A DNA stretch of 64,000 nucleotides from Cristatella mucedo. Taxonomy: Eukaryota; Bryozoa; Phylactolaemata; Cristatellidae. The translations under genes and the position numbers were made by a program. Numbering within the stretch: position 1 is the first letter of the stretch; each line of letters opens with the position of its first letter. The notes beneath the pieces were generated by a model. The model was not told the origin of the DNA. It did not search any database and saw nothing but the letters and a program-made list of their open reading frames with translations. The stretch is taken from contig WPIO01000014.1 in NCBI GenBank assembly GCA_009760855.2, positions 4,208,501 to 4,272,500 of the forward strand, read 5' to 3'. Positions 1 to 10,950 of this stretch are shown piece by piece.

Positions 1-276
1 CGTTTATAGCTAAAGGTTACCTTAAGCTCTTATAGCATACCCTAGTGCCATCCCCACAGCCTCAATAACAGCCAAAGCATCCTGGTCTTGGCCCAAAGCA
101 CCAGGTACGGTCGGCCAGCCTTACATATCCATACGGCCCAGTGAAAGAAAGCAAGTAGGCATACTAACCGTAGCAGCGGGTGACACTGGATATAAATGCA
201 GCCAATCGTGCACAAAGCTAAAAGCACGCCAAGTAATTATTTGGACCGTGCAAATTTAAAGAAAATCCTGTCGATG

Positions 277-282
277 AATATA

Positions 283-351
<69 letters not shown>
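277..351. repeat. (AT)n microsatellite
   Basis: An almost pure AT dinucleotide run of about 75 bp, directly beside the tail end of a minus-strand SINE copy. Part of an open frame crosses it as an Ile-Tyr repeat, which is an artefact. Confidence 0.95.
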
Positions 352-352
<1 letters not shown>

Positions 353-500
353 CTCATTTATATAGCACTAGCACCGAGAAGAACCTAATCTCTATCCAAG
401 TGCTTTGCATATGCCGAAGGGCTCGAACCCACGACCTCGGTTGTAGAAGGTGCACACATTGCCCACGGAGCAAACCAGGAGCAAAGCCTACAGTATTACA
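352..500 (-). mobile_element. SINE family A copy (tRNA head, LINE-like tail), reverse orientation
   Basis: Read on the minus strand this gives a tRNA-like head with a B-box-like motif (ggtcgtgggttcgagccc), followed by a tail of the type gattaggttcttct and a short A/T-rich end. The same layout recurs at 6215, 12283, 14505, 27975, 46595, 49175, 50710 and 61748. This copy is diverged (tail GC stem partly lost). Confidence 0.7.
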
Positions 501-2223
501 GCAGTAAGTAATTTCCCTCTGCCCCTTCCTGCAGCAGCCTCGTACGCAAGCCGATAGCCACGTCAATGACATAAATACACCAATGCTTACACCTAAGGAC
601 AGACGAGCTTAATCATCTTTGTGAACAAATGGCTTGGAAACTCGTTGAACGGACATCTGCAATGGTATGGGTAGCTTAATCTCAAATCCAAACATAGTAT
701 GAACAAGGCGAGCATACTGTCACACGAGCACACCTGCACACACATGCATGCAGGCAGGCTGAGGCATGGGGTGGGCCGAGCACTAGCTGAATGCTCACAA
801 CGAAAATATACGAAGGCATGCAGACACAGTGATAAACGGCAGCGAGCCACACTTTCGGTGCACAGAAGCATGCATTCAATGGGCCTCACTCGTTCAGCTT
901 CAGCTTTAGCCTGTATTTTGTGCCACCAATATTCAGGAAAAGGAACAGATTCTTCGGGGAGCTCTGGAATTTACAAGAAAGACACGTTAGCAGCAACCGA
1001 GAGTGGACTCTTCAAGTGCAAGGCCAAGCAGCATAGGTTCACCGACACAGGCCAGAATGCACGACCAGCCAGCTGCGAGCGAGCCTTTCTCCCTGCCACG
1101 TCAGGAAGTTTTAAACTTAAACGTTGGAACTCTAGTGTTCACAGGATTTTATAAACATAAGTAAACGGATCGTCACAATATTTCCTCCAGATAAAGAATG
1201 GTGAACTTCGGCTGAGTAATAAAGACTGTAACGGTACCACGACAAACAGTAGCAAAGATGCATTGAGACCACACTAATCGAAGAACATTACGTCTTAGCA
1301 CACAGAGTTTAGAACAGGCCAATTAATTTGTCATTATTTGCGCCACAATGCACCGACACGGTTAAAAGTGCAAAAACAAGGGCCCGAGCACGGAGGCTGC
1401 TAGCTCATCGAAGGACTGGAGCAGGGCTACTCGTGGAACCAGTTGGTGGAAAACCAACACGACTATGGTAAACTTTCACTAGGTAAACTTTTACTTGTAT
1501 CCCTGAGTCTTGGCACAGTGGTATGGCGCTCAAACTTCACAACCCAGGTGTTTAGTTCAGTCCTACAGCAGATGATCTTTTACAGCCCACTACTGCATGC
1601 TGGGTAAAAAAATCAGCAAAGGCTCTTATCACGTAGTAAAATGAGCTTACTTATTCAGCTGCTTCTTTTTTTTAGAACCGATTACATGGAAACATAATTG
1701 CACGGCATTTGGAAGATGCCCGTGGCTATGCATAACAAGTAAAGGAATATATAGTTGTCGGTATTGAAAAACCTTAAGGTAAGCCGATACAACAGCATAG
1801 CCACAAAACTGCAATGCATAAGCTAATTGACACACCAATCAGCAATGACGGATGCACTCTGCCTGGTCTAGGCTCCCTCACCCGAATGGGGCATATTAAG
1901 TGCAGGGAAATGTAGTCGGCTGCTGATGGAAAGTTCGGGGCATTCGATGGCAACTGGAGGCTCTCGGCAGGGATCGATGATCTGGCGTTCAATTGTCTAG
2001 CTGCAGCAAGAGATGAAAAGCTACAGCTCATGACTGCAGCCGGATTCCCAGATATTACACGAGCACCAATAACCGATGGAGGGGTTGGAACAGATCCATC
2101 CACACACGATTGTGGAATAAAGGAAACAAGAAGCAATGCCACAGGATGGGACTCAATGGGTTCCAAGACTGACCGGCTTCAACACAAGACACTGACTGCA
2201 GCTGGAAGGCATTCCGCGATGGC

Positions 2224-2224
<1 letters not shown>

Positions 2225-2278
<54 letters not shown>
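2225..2278. repeat. (GA)n microsatellite
   Basis: About 54 bp of uninterrupted GA repeat. Open frames across it translate to Arg-Glu or Ser-Leu repeats and are not genes. Confidence 0.95.
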
Positions 2279-2281
<3 letters not shown>

Positions 2282-3079
2282 GATAACAGGAAAACGCCTG
2301 CCATGAAAAAAGCCGAAAGCCTACGTCAAAACGAAACGTGCCAGCAAGTTACGGCTACAGGACACGGGCTCTTGCACCGGCTGTACATAAGGTACCGAAG
2401 AGCTACGAGCTAACTCGAGCATGAGGGAGCACCAAAGCACCAAAGATCAAACCGGTTAAGCCGCTTCGTTTTCTATGCTAGTAGACGAGTAAACAGACGG
2501 CCCATTATACAACGCCTGCCCATTACTAACCTACAATAACTGGTGGAAGGAGAGGTGAAAAAGAAAAAAGGATACAGCGGACAAGATAACATCGCCGTCT
2601 GCAGCCAGCGTTAGTCACCGGAACGAAAACAGCTCACGGGAGAAGGGCAGTCGAGCTCACAGGGCACGTTGGGAGAGAGGCATGAGGGGGGGTGACTGAG
2701 CAATCCACCAGCAAGAACGTTAGCCGGCCAAGAGAGAAGCCGCTCTGGGCGAGGCGACATCACGGCGAGCCTTCTTGCTTTCGGCTCCCAGCCGCTCTCT
2801 ATTTACATTTGGAAGCGACCGCTACTGTCTTTGGATTGAATAGGCTCCTAGCGCTCCGATAACAGCTCCATAGAATACTCCAAGACCGCCCAAAATTCGC
2901 CAGAAGGATTAGCCGAGTTGATCGGTAACATGCGAGGTCGTGCCGACGCCGACGGACACTCGACGATGCGGACACAGTACGCAGAACCGTAGCAACACCG
3001 ACATAAAAAAAAAGCTTCTAATTCAAATGCCCACGCAAATGTGCACGCAATCCGAATGGGCGGGTGTCGGCATGGCACG

Positions 3080-4030
3080 TACCCGGTCCCCGTGGACAGG
3101 CCGCGAAGTTTAGCCGACGCGATCCTAAGCGCTTAATGAATATCCTGGCAGCGGATATCATCATATCGATACCTACTGACCGGGAGAAGTGGTAATTATC
3201 ATCAGCGAACCGTGAGCCCAGCAGGCACGCACGCTAACGACGCCGGCCCGCCAGCGACAACGCGCCGCTGCCGTCCTCTAGCAAGCATGACTAGCGCTGA
3301 GCCGACGGAGCCCGAATGCCGTCCCACCGTCGCCGCAGTAAAAAGTCACTGACGCCAGACGACAGAGCTGCCTACCGGCGGTTCCTCGGGTCGCGTGGCG
3401 TTGGACGACGGCGACGCGCCCGTTCGCATCCTGTTTCCAATGTACGGGTACACGAGATGGCTCGACTCGCCTCGAGATGCGTCGCGCGCGGACGCGCACT
3501 CGCCTCCGCCGTCGGCGCGTGAAGGACCACGCGAGTTCGCACGCACGCCGTCTGAAACAGGGCGCAGCGGTGCTGCGGGTTAAAACCGACGCAGCGACGC
3601 CGGTGCATTGCTGACCAGCACGCGCGCTCCGCCCGAACGCAGAGGATCTGCGGCTGCGGCGCGACGAACGCGACGAACGCGCCGAGAAGGCGCAGGTAGA
3701 TCAGCATGCTCTGCCGCACGACAAGGGGGAACAACCGCGCCGACGCTCACCAGTGGCGGCCGCAGAGGTGACGGCCGGCCGGCCAAGCACCGCGACGTGG
3801 AAAACAGCCAAAGCAATAAATCCGAGCATGCCAGTCTGGCCCATACTGCGGCTGGTCGCGCTGGCGACAGACTGCCAGCTGAACGAGCGGCGATAACCTG
3901 CCGCCGCGGCTACAGTGCTCGACCGGCGGCGCTCGACGGCCCACAGGCCGGGTTTCAATAACAAAGCCCCGCCGCCGCAGCAGCCGGTTTGAAGCCGCTT
4001 GCAGTAAGGTGCCCCTACGTTCGAGTACTT
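3080..4030. promoter_or_regulatory. CpG-rich block, possible promoter of the 4248 gene
   Basis: This block is clearly richer in G+C and in CpG than its surroundings, with many cgcg and gcgacg motifs, and it ends about 200 bp before the ATG at 4248. Overlapping open frames on both strands (for example minus 3701-4042 and plus 3608-3961) are what high GC content produces by chance and I do not call them genes. A/T-rich sequence with TATA-like words follows at 4030-4075. The promoter role is inferred from position and composition only. Confidence 0.4.
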
Positions 4031-4247
4031 TAAATAAAACACTTTAATTATTCTTTTTTAAATATATACATATTCTAGCGGAATAGTTCCCAAAAGTTGC
4101 CAGGCATTTCGCAGCTCTTTTCCGTGACGTCATATTCGCCAGCATCGTCCGGGGCAACCGGGCTACTAGTTCTGGCCGCACGACCAACCCTCACGTAATT
4201 GCTATCGAGAACAGCGCCTTCGATATCTTACAACGCGTTAGCGAAGA

Positions 4248-5098
4248 ATGACAACCGTAGGCGTCGACACGAGATTTTACAATCGTCCGCTTGTGCAATC
4301 TGTGCCGGCGTATGCCTACCAGACTCCGGAGTTGAGGAGAGTGCAGCTTACGTCCGTAAAAGAGGGTATATTCCATCCTCGTCTACCCACCCTACGGCAA
4401 TTGGAAAGGCACGAATTATTGCAAAAGCTTCCGGAGGAGCACTGCAGAACTTCCATACCCAGTGATGTTGGTAAGCAACATCACGAGTTTCTTTGCCCTA
4501 AGCATGGCTTCAGTTTCTCAGCTCCGCTTTCATTCGGCAGGCAGGCAGTCTAGCCACACGCAAATCAGACAACGTTTGGGCGCAGACAGAGGTATTCGTA
4601 CGGACGAGGAATGAATATAGGCCGGCATCCAGAGATCGTAAATTAAAGCTGCCGACATTGGCTCGTTCTTGTTCCAAAAATACTTGGCAGTCGTAAGATT
4701 GTATGGCAGTGTGCAGTGTTGAAATACACTCTCCTCTTTTCGGATCCCGCTGCAGCCTCGGGCGAGGGCTCTGCTTGAATACTGAGACTCTGCTGATCCG
4801 GTTCGCATCAGCATCCAATGATCCGATCGCGGAATTAAGCAATGAGCTGAGGAGATGTGTAGAGTACAGTATTGTTGCGACGAATGCAAAAGCCGTATCT
4901 GAAGAAGCCACTGCCGCCGCCGTCGAAGCTGCTTTCAACAAAGCACAGCTGGCCGCTAAAATCTCTCACGCTTGTACAATCGATAGTGCGGAATGCATGC
5001 CATTTGTAAGACTGCACACGGGGCCGTCCCACGAGACTATAGGCTCCCTGTTGCTCCATATATTTCCGAGCATCGATTACTCGGTCTGTACCTCTTAA
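4248..5098 (+). CDS. Three-exon gene of unknown function, 237 residues
   Basis: I do not recognise this protein. Three exons join in frame: 4248-4470, 4545-4692 and 4756-5098, with the stop at 5096-5098. The introns are 74 and 63 bp. Donors are gtaagc and gtaaga; acceptors end in ggcag and ctgcag, the second after a good pyrimidine tract. Codon phases match at both junctions (1 nt, then 2 nt carried over). The start is the first ATG of this frame, just after the CpG-rich block. The protein is soluble: no signal peptide or membrane segment is visible. The N-terminal 74 residues are rich in Pro, Arg and Tyr; residues 145-194 look helical and Ala-rich (SEEATAAAVEAAFNKAQLAA). It also contains Trp and basic stretches around residues 80-123. 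An opposite-strand frame (4510-4941) is a likely shadow. A possible poly(A) signal lies at 5606-5611. Confidence 0.6.
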
Positions 5099-5995
5099 CT
5101 CAAACTCTCATTGCTGCCGCTTGCATGTGTCTGAACCACCACTGACTACTGCAGTTCTCCAGGTGCGGTGTGAGAGGACAATGGGCCTTCCCTGTCAAGC
5201 GAGTACCTTGATTTAAGACATGTAGCTTCTCTGAACTCTGCCCTCGGCATGCCTCACAAGAAAATGCCCTTATAGTCAGGCATTAGCAACGACAGGCCCT
5301 TGTCAATAATCTCATGGCTGTTGCTGTAGCGAGAAAACTCTTTAACCGTGGCTTGCCCTTAAACGTTTCTCGCGTGGAAGCCGAACAACTGCTCCGATAT
5401 CTAAAACGAGATGTTACTTTTTCATGGTAACTTTCTTGAAGTTATGCAGCTGTTGTTTTGTACGCTGATAAAATACTCAAGACCTAAATTTTTACTTAAG
5501 TAATCTCACTAGCTCTTTGACTCAGCACCAGTTCTTCACGCGAAAGTCTCCATGACCTTAAGACGATATGAACGCACTTTTGTAGAACCCTTTTCTTATT
5601 GAATTAATAAAGTTCTCTGGCACTTCACGAGCCAGCAACTCCAGATATTTCGACGTGAAAATGTGATTAGATCGCACTTACTCATCTGTTTACATTAAAA
5701 CTTAAAATCTTGATTTTTTTAATCTACACTTCCGTCATGTAACTTGGCCTTGGCACTTTTAAGCAGCCTATATATCCTGTTTTAGAGCGATCTTTCACTA
5801 GATGACCTAATCGGGTTCACTTTACAGCATACGATAAATGTATAGAAAGGGATTATGTTCTCTGAGGATGCCATACAAATGTACTATTATTATTACAGTA
5901 AAATCTGACAGCTTTTAGCCACGTGCCATTGCTTGAATTCGGACATGTTAAGATAAGGATACCGGATCGAAGCCAGCCTACTACGTATATTTGTG
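5099..5995 (+). other. 3' flank of the 4248 gene
   Basis: No open frame of note. An aataaa at 5606-5611 could be the poly(A) signal of the gene ending at 5098, giving a 3' UTR of about 0.5 kb. The rest shows nothing recognisable. Confidence 0.35.
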
Positions 5996-5999
5996 AAAT

Positions 6000-6575
6000 C
6001 CTTACTATACAGCCTTAGGTTACTCGGTGCTTGCAGGTCTTCCTGCCTGCACGATGCTTGCAGTTGTTGCAAAGCTCTGCATCTAGACTCTGCATGTAGT
6101 CAGCGTCGAATCGCCATAGTACATCGCTTCTCACAGACCTGCACTGGCTCTGCATTAAGAAGCGTGTTGACTGACGAGGTTTTGTCACTAACTTTTAGGT
6201 CTTTTCATTCTCGTTTGGCCCAGTGGTTAGTGTGCTCGCCCCAACCAAGGTCTGTCCGAGGTCGTTGGCTCGAGCCCCGTGGCATATGTGAAGTGCCTGA
6301 ATAGAGATTAAGTCCTCTTGTGGCGCTATGCAAGTGAACTACATGTTCTCATTGCTTTGGCCGGCCTATCGGACTTACATCATCGTTTGGCTTGGCATTG
6401 CACCCGAATTGTACTGGCTCTGCACGTGCTCTTCTGACTGAACTCCTTTAGCCGTGCCTCTAATCAACGTCCAATCGATCGGCGACCTAACTTTAGTTCG
6501 TGTGCTCTGAAATTTTAAAACTCACTCCCGATTGACGTCGCAACATCCTTGACTCGACAGTTAGGACAAAGCAAA
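6000..6575 (+). mobile_element. Degenerate LINE 3' fragment interrupted by a SINE
   Basis: Parts of 6060-6205 read, in several frames, as the reverse-transcriptase C-terminal region seen intact at 9.3 kb (for example ttgcaaagctctgcatctag and the words for a Leu-His-Trp motif). The match continues beyond 6352 with sequence like the end of the same ORF. Between them lies a SINE family A copy (6215-6350). Stops and frameshifts make this a relic. Confidence 0.6.
6215..6350 (+). mobile_element. SINE family A copy, nested in a LINE fragment
   Basis: The tRNA-like head starts at tttggcccagtggttagtg and has a B-box-like region (ggctcgagccccgtggc). The LINE-like tail follows (cctgaatagagattaagt, then ctcttgtggcgcta) and a short A/T end. 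It splits LINE sequence that can be followed on both sides, so it inserted after the LINE copy. Confidence 0.75.
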
Positions 6576-7200
6576 TAAAAAGCATGTTTGACAGAACATT
6601 GGCTTTGTCTTGGGAGTTTTCTTGTGTGCGCTTATGCATGCTGACCCTTCATAGTATCAGTAACATAGTGATACGTTTCAAGCCTAAAATATATATAGTG
6701 CTTAAGAAAGGTATTGAGCTCTCTTTTATTATTAATATTAGTACAGTCTTAAAAAAATTCAATCACAATGTCTTCACGATATGATACATCTCCCGTATTC
6801 TTCAAACGTAATTAATAGGGACAACAGCTCACGTCATCATAGAGAACTCTCTTCCATAGTGGGTTTTTCACCGGTTATGACACTACGTAAAATTCATTTG
6901 TATATACCGGATACAGGTAAATGCACGTACATGTACATGAGGATTCACCTCTACTAATAGCTTATATTTAAGTTAGCACATTATTTCTAATTAGTCTCGA
7001 TTGGCTGTTTTATCAAGCGCATTATTATTAATCCGACCGTACCGATTGCATGCGGCAATTGCCGAGCTTTTCAATATTCGATCGCGCCCCAGCATTCGTA
7101 CTCGCACATCTCGCCGGCGTTTGAATTGACCGTTGCCGCCAGAGGACCGCAGCATCGGCCACTTACTGCCCAAAGTGGAATGCCAAGCAGCAAATTCTAA
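6575..7200. other. Stretch with no recognised gene
   Basis: A/T-rich sequence from 6580 to 7010, then a more GC-balanced part. I see no exon, RNA gene or repeat copy that I can assign. Confidence 0.4.
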
Positions 7201-7202
7201 GA

Positions 7203-7263
<61 letters not shown>

Positions 7264-7270
7264 TATGTAT
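7203..7270. repeat. (TA)n microsatellite with (TATG)n edge
   Basis: About 55 bp of TA repeat that passes into a short tatg/gtat repeat at 7257-7278. Confidence 0.95.
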
Positions 7271-7404
7271 GTATGTATACGATGACCAATGCCAGTCATA
7301 GCATGCCGATGACGAAAGCCCGGAGCACCGCTTTCTTGCGGAAATGAGCTCAGTGACGAAGGCGTCAGCGATGTCCTGTGGCGCCTCCCGCCAAACTCAT
7401 CTGA

Positions 7405-7520
7405 TCTGTCATTGGCGAGGAAGCTGACCGCGAGGGAGCTGACTGCGAGGAAGCTCACGGCGATTATGCTGACCACAACGAAGCTGGCCGCACGGCAGCT
7501 GACCGCGAGGGAGCTCGCCG
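7405..7520 (+). repeat. Minisatellite, 15-bp unit, about seven units
   Basis: Successive units of the type gctgaccgcgagggag recur about every 15 bp with substitutions (ccgcgagggagct, ctgcgaggaagct, gccgcacggcagct). Because 15 is a multiple of three, the plus frame reads as a five-residue repeat like KLTAR and the minus frame as a hydrophobic SFLAV-type repeat. Neither has other gene features. Confidence 0.85.
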
Positions 7521-7699
7521 GTTCGCACACAGGCAGGAGGGGGCGGGGGAAGCACCTGCGCCTGCTCTTTGCCGTCGGCGAGGTGCCCGGTGGCACGCTC
7601 AGGTGGCAGTGTGGTCAGAGAAAGATAGTCTCGCACCTGTCCGTCGCCCGAGGCCAAGTAGCCACTAGGGATTGGTCTACTAAGTTTAGATAGGCTCAC

Positions 7700-7985
7700 A
7701 AGTTACGGTCTGCTTCTGGAGGGAGTACCCTCTCCTGCTGTCGACTATGGCTCATCCTTTCCAGCGGTCCTGAACTGCTACTTCCATGCTACTCACTACC
7801 TCAACTGCTCTCCTGACTCTGCTAAGCGTCCCACTTTCTCTTTGTTTCGTGAGTTTAAGTCTGTTGGCTACCGAAGGCGTACCGAAAGCCGCTTAGGCTG
7901 TGAGCTCGCTGTACAAAACTCTCCTGCGTAATACCAACATAGTCTTTGTGGCTTTGTGGAGTTACAAACGGAGATACATGCTATC
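7700..7985 (+). repeat. Unclassified repeat family C, copy 1
   Basis: This block matches, in reverse orientation, 42240-42560 and 60900-61140, and in the same orientation 57950-58200. Shared words include ggctcatcctttccag, acttccatgctactcactac, cttaggctgtgag and gtggagttac. No open frame is conserved between copies and no terminal repeats are obvious. Confidence 0.75.
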
Positions 7986-8990
7986 CAAAGCTTTTTTTTT
8001 AGAGAGGTGATCTTATTTTTAGATGACGGGTAGGTAACTCCTCTTTGAGCAGACCGTCAAGGCCCGCCGAGGAGTATGCATGCTAGGCGTGCTGCTTCAA
8101 GATGTCCTCCACGAGAAATACTGTAGTTACGAATTTTATGAGATGGCTAAAGACCCCTTCTCTAGGCGCTGCTTCGAGATGTCCTCCGGAGATGGAGAAA
8201 TAATGCACTCTGTAGATGGCGTCAGGTGAACCTGCTGAGCGGCTGTCGTTCAGAGCGAGAAGCTGCGGCCTCTCTAATCGAGGCCACTCATTCTTTTAGA
8301 TTCGAAAGAGGCCTCCGGGACGCATATTTTCGGTGCATAGCTTCGTAGGCCATCCAAATGAGATTTGCCAATAAGATTCCCCAGATGGTTAAAACAGTGT
8401 TTGCATGCAGCGCCCATATTCGCAGGGTTAGATCTTAAAGGATGTAGCTGCGATTTTTTTTTACAGAGGCCGTCGTATATGGCGGGGAGGCGAAAGAGGC
8501 TTGCAGAGAGACGAATGTCGGGGAATTATAGGCCAGCTGTGAAACAGAGCCACCTGGTTTGCAAGTGCTCATGGGGCGTTCCGGGAGGCAACCTCGTAAC
8601 TCTTTAGTTCCTGGGTGTTAACGTGAGCCGTGGCTGAAGCCTTTCTGGAAACCCGTGGCATCGTAATTAAGCGCGAAAATACCTCTGAAAATCCGCTTTC
8701 TGTCATGTAAAACGCATGTGACTTACCAGTACTTGCCAGTGATAGCAAGTAGCCAGGGTTCTTAAGATTCGGCCGTGCGGCTTCAATTTGCTTTGGCCTG
8801 GCATTTTGTTTTTACACCATGCAGCCCATCTACTTCAACGTCACTCACAAGGCCACTCACTTTCATTCCCCACCATTGTCTTGCTCCGGCCTACCTATCT
8901 TAATTTGCTTCACTTCAGTACTGTCTTCGCACCGCCCTCTCGTAGCCTGTGTTGGATTACGTAAGCCATCAACCAACTTTAAATCATCGT
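7985..8990. other. Stretch with no recognised gene
   Basis: Mixed sequence with one plus-strand open frame (8365-8607) that resembles nothing I know. No RNA gene or assignable repeat copy seen. Confidence 0.4.
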
Positions 8991-8995
8991 AGACC

Positions 8996-9943
8996 GTGCT
9001 TTCAGTTACTAACTTACTTGTTATGGGCAAACCTAGTGTGATTCAGAGATTGGAAAGGCTGACGCTCAAAATTGGCTCTGCCAGCATATCTCCAGTTGAA
9101 TCAGCTCGAAATCTAGGTGTCATATTCCAAAGCGACCTCTCGTTAGACGACCATATCAGCTCCACAGTCGAATCCGCCTATTTTCAGCTTCATAGCATTG
9201 CTCAAATTCGGGCTTGTTTAGATAAAGATACCACATCCAAGTTGGTCCATGCATTCGTGACATCCCGTCTCGACTTCTGCAACTCACTGCTTACTGGCCT
9301 ACCAGCATGTGCGATCAGGCGATTGCAGCTGGTGCAAAACTCTGCAGCTAGGCTTGTCTGTCGTGAGCGTCGCAGTTGCCACATTACTCCACTTCTCGCC
9401 GACCTGCACTGGCTACCAGTCAAGCAACGGATTGACTTCAAGGTTTTGTCGCTCACTTTTAGGTCCCTTCATTCTATGGCTCCAGCCTATCTATCAGATA
9501 TACTACCCCATCAGTCCAAGCATCGTGCCACCCGCTTTTCGGAATCCAACAGTCTACAAATACCTCATACAAACCTTAAATCCTTTGGAGACCGTGCATG
9601 TAGTTCATATGCTCCCAAAGCCTGGAACTCCCTCCCGACCTGCGTCAGAACATCCCCTGACCTGACCACGTTTAAAAGGAACCTAAAAACACACCTATTT
9701 AGGACAGCATTTAGTGGGTCCCTGTGATTCGTCCTTGATGTGCTTATGCGTGCTGACATTGTGCATGCTGCCACTAACCACATTCGCATGCTGACCCTGT
9801 GCATGTCACCCCTAACCATATTATTCATTTTGTTTGTTTTTCAAGCATGATTTTACTTAACATTCAATTGCATTTCACTTTGCAACAAATGTAAAGCGCC
9901 TAGAGAGAGATTAAGTTCTCTGAGGGCGCTTTATCAAGTGAGT

Positions 9944-9976
<33 letters not shown>

Positions 9977-9980
9977 GCTC
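8996..9980 (+). mobile_element. 5'-truncated LINE (CR1/L2-like), best-preserved copy
   Basis: An uninterrupted frame to the stop at 9725-9727 encodes about 243 residues of the C-terminal part of a non-LTR retrotransposon ORF2, beyond the catalytic core. Typical features of the CR1/L2/Rex1 assemblage are visible: LDFCNSLL, RLQLVQNSAARL, TPLLADLHWLPV, then AWNSLP and the FKRNLKTHLF ending. The 3' UTR (about 170 bp) carries a stem-loop (9893-9932) and ends in ATT triplets at 9946-9970. The 5' end of the frame is open with no ATG, as expected of truncated insertion. The intact frame suggests a fairly recent copy. It is not a host gene. Confidence 0.85.
9893..9932 (+). other. Conserved 3' stem-loop of the LINE
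   Basis: The outer arms AAAGCGCC and GGGCGCTTT pair, and inside them AGAGAGA can pair with TTCTCT around a small loop. The same hairpin, with changes in both arms, ends most LINE copies in this window and the SINE family A copies. A role as the reverse-transcriptase recognition site is inferred from known LINE/SINE tail sharing. Confidence 0.65.
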
Positions 9981-10430
9981 CCCAAGCTTGGAACTTTCTT
10001 CCGACTAACATCAGATCATCTACCGATTTGAGCACCTTCAAAAAGAAATTGAAAACCTGCCTACTATACTCAGTCTTTGCTCTGTCTGAGTGAGCTTTAC
10101 TTGAATGGGGTGCGCCATATGAACTGTGCAAATCGTGACTAAATCTAACAGCAAAATGTTGTATAGCGCCCCAGTAAGTATGTCTTTTTTCCTGCGTGGT
10201 TGGCCTACCTGTTCTTGATTGAGTGAGTGTTACTAACAGCGAGACATATTAACCGGTGGCCACGAGTCGTGTGTGCTTTTGCATGCTTTCCTGAGCATGA
10301 TACCTTGCTTTCACTAGCTATTAGTTATTGCATCTTAGCTGTTAGTTATTGCGGCGAGTCGTTAAGTGCCTGAGTGTAGATTAAGTTCTGTTAGCGTGCT
10401 ACTCACAAGACTTATTATTATTATTATCAC
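9978..10430 (+). mobile_element. Second LINE 3' fragment, directly after the first
   Basis: The sequence starts with a diverged version of the C-terminal ORF end (words for AWNF-LPT, then TFKKKLKTCLL) and continues to a tail ending in gattaagttctgttagcg and ATT triplets at 10410-10430. It belongs to a different subfamily or is older than the copy ending at 9980. Confidence 0.65.
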
Positions 10431-10950
10431 CGCAGTGCCGTTAGGTGTGGCGCACTCTTTTTTTTATTTATATATCTCCTAATAATCCATACGTTCATCA
10501 GAGTTAAGTTAGAAAGCGGTAAAATGAATAGGCTAAAGAACAATGAATGCTCATGACTGTAGTTTTTTATCTGCAAGCTTTTTCATGGAAGCTTGTGAAT
10601 CCTTTGCAAATTTTCAGTCAGTAATAGCTGTTGTTTTCTCGTCTTTATAGCTAGAGCAATTCAAGTGTCTTTATCAGACCTGAAATCTAACCGCTCATTT
10701 ATTTTAAGTAAATTTGGCATATTTGAAAACAACCTTTGCTCTGCTGTGTTCTTGATAGCTTACCCACTTAAGGTCAAGGTTCTTTACCGTGAAATCATTT
10801 TCTTGCTACGGGCACAACCTGTGTTTAATTAAGTAACTATCATTTGACCAAGTTTAATTTTGGTAGACGCTGTCCTTGCTTCTCTATTGTACACCAACTT
10901 GAACCCTACTCGGCCTGCACTTTTCAACCTTAGCCAAAATAACAATAGTC
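10430..10950. other. Stretch with no recognised gene
   Basis: A/T-rich sequence with no open frame of note and no repeat copy that I can assign. Confidence 0.4.

Larger units (their letters stand above)
1..3080. other. Stretch with no recognised gene
   Basis: I see no exon here that I can defend. Several open frames occur on both strands (for example plus 699-1154 and 2030-2413, minus 1774-2166), but they overlap each other, match no family I know, and one of them runs through the GA microsatellite as Arg-Glu repeats. A minus-strand SINE copy (about 352-500) and AT and GA tracts are listed separately. The stretch 1500-1620 has a weak resemblance to the tRNA-headed SINEs but is too diverged to assign. 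Confidence 0.5.

Noticed and set aside
3278-4042. Dense overlapping frames of 60-120 codons on both strands
   Set aside because: High G+C content suppresses stop codons; none has motifs or splice support. The block is better described as CpG-rich sequence.
4510-4941. Minus-strand open frame of 143 codons over the 4248 gene
   Set aside because: It overlaps three plus-strand exons that join in phase with good splice sites; the minus frame has no recognisable motif and is best seen as a shadow.
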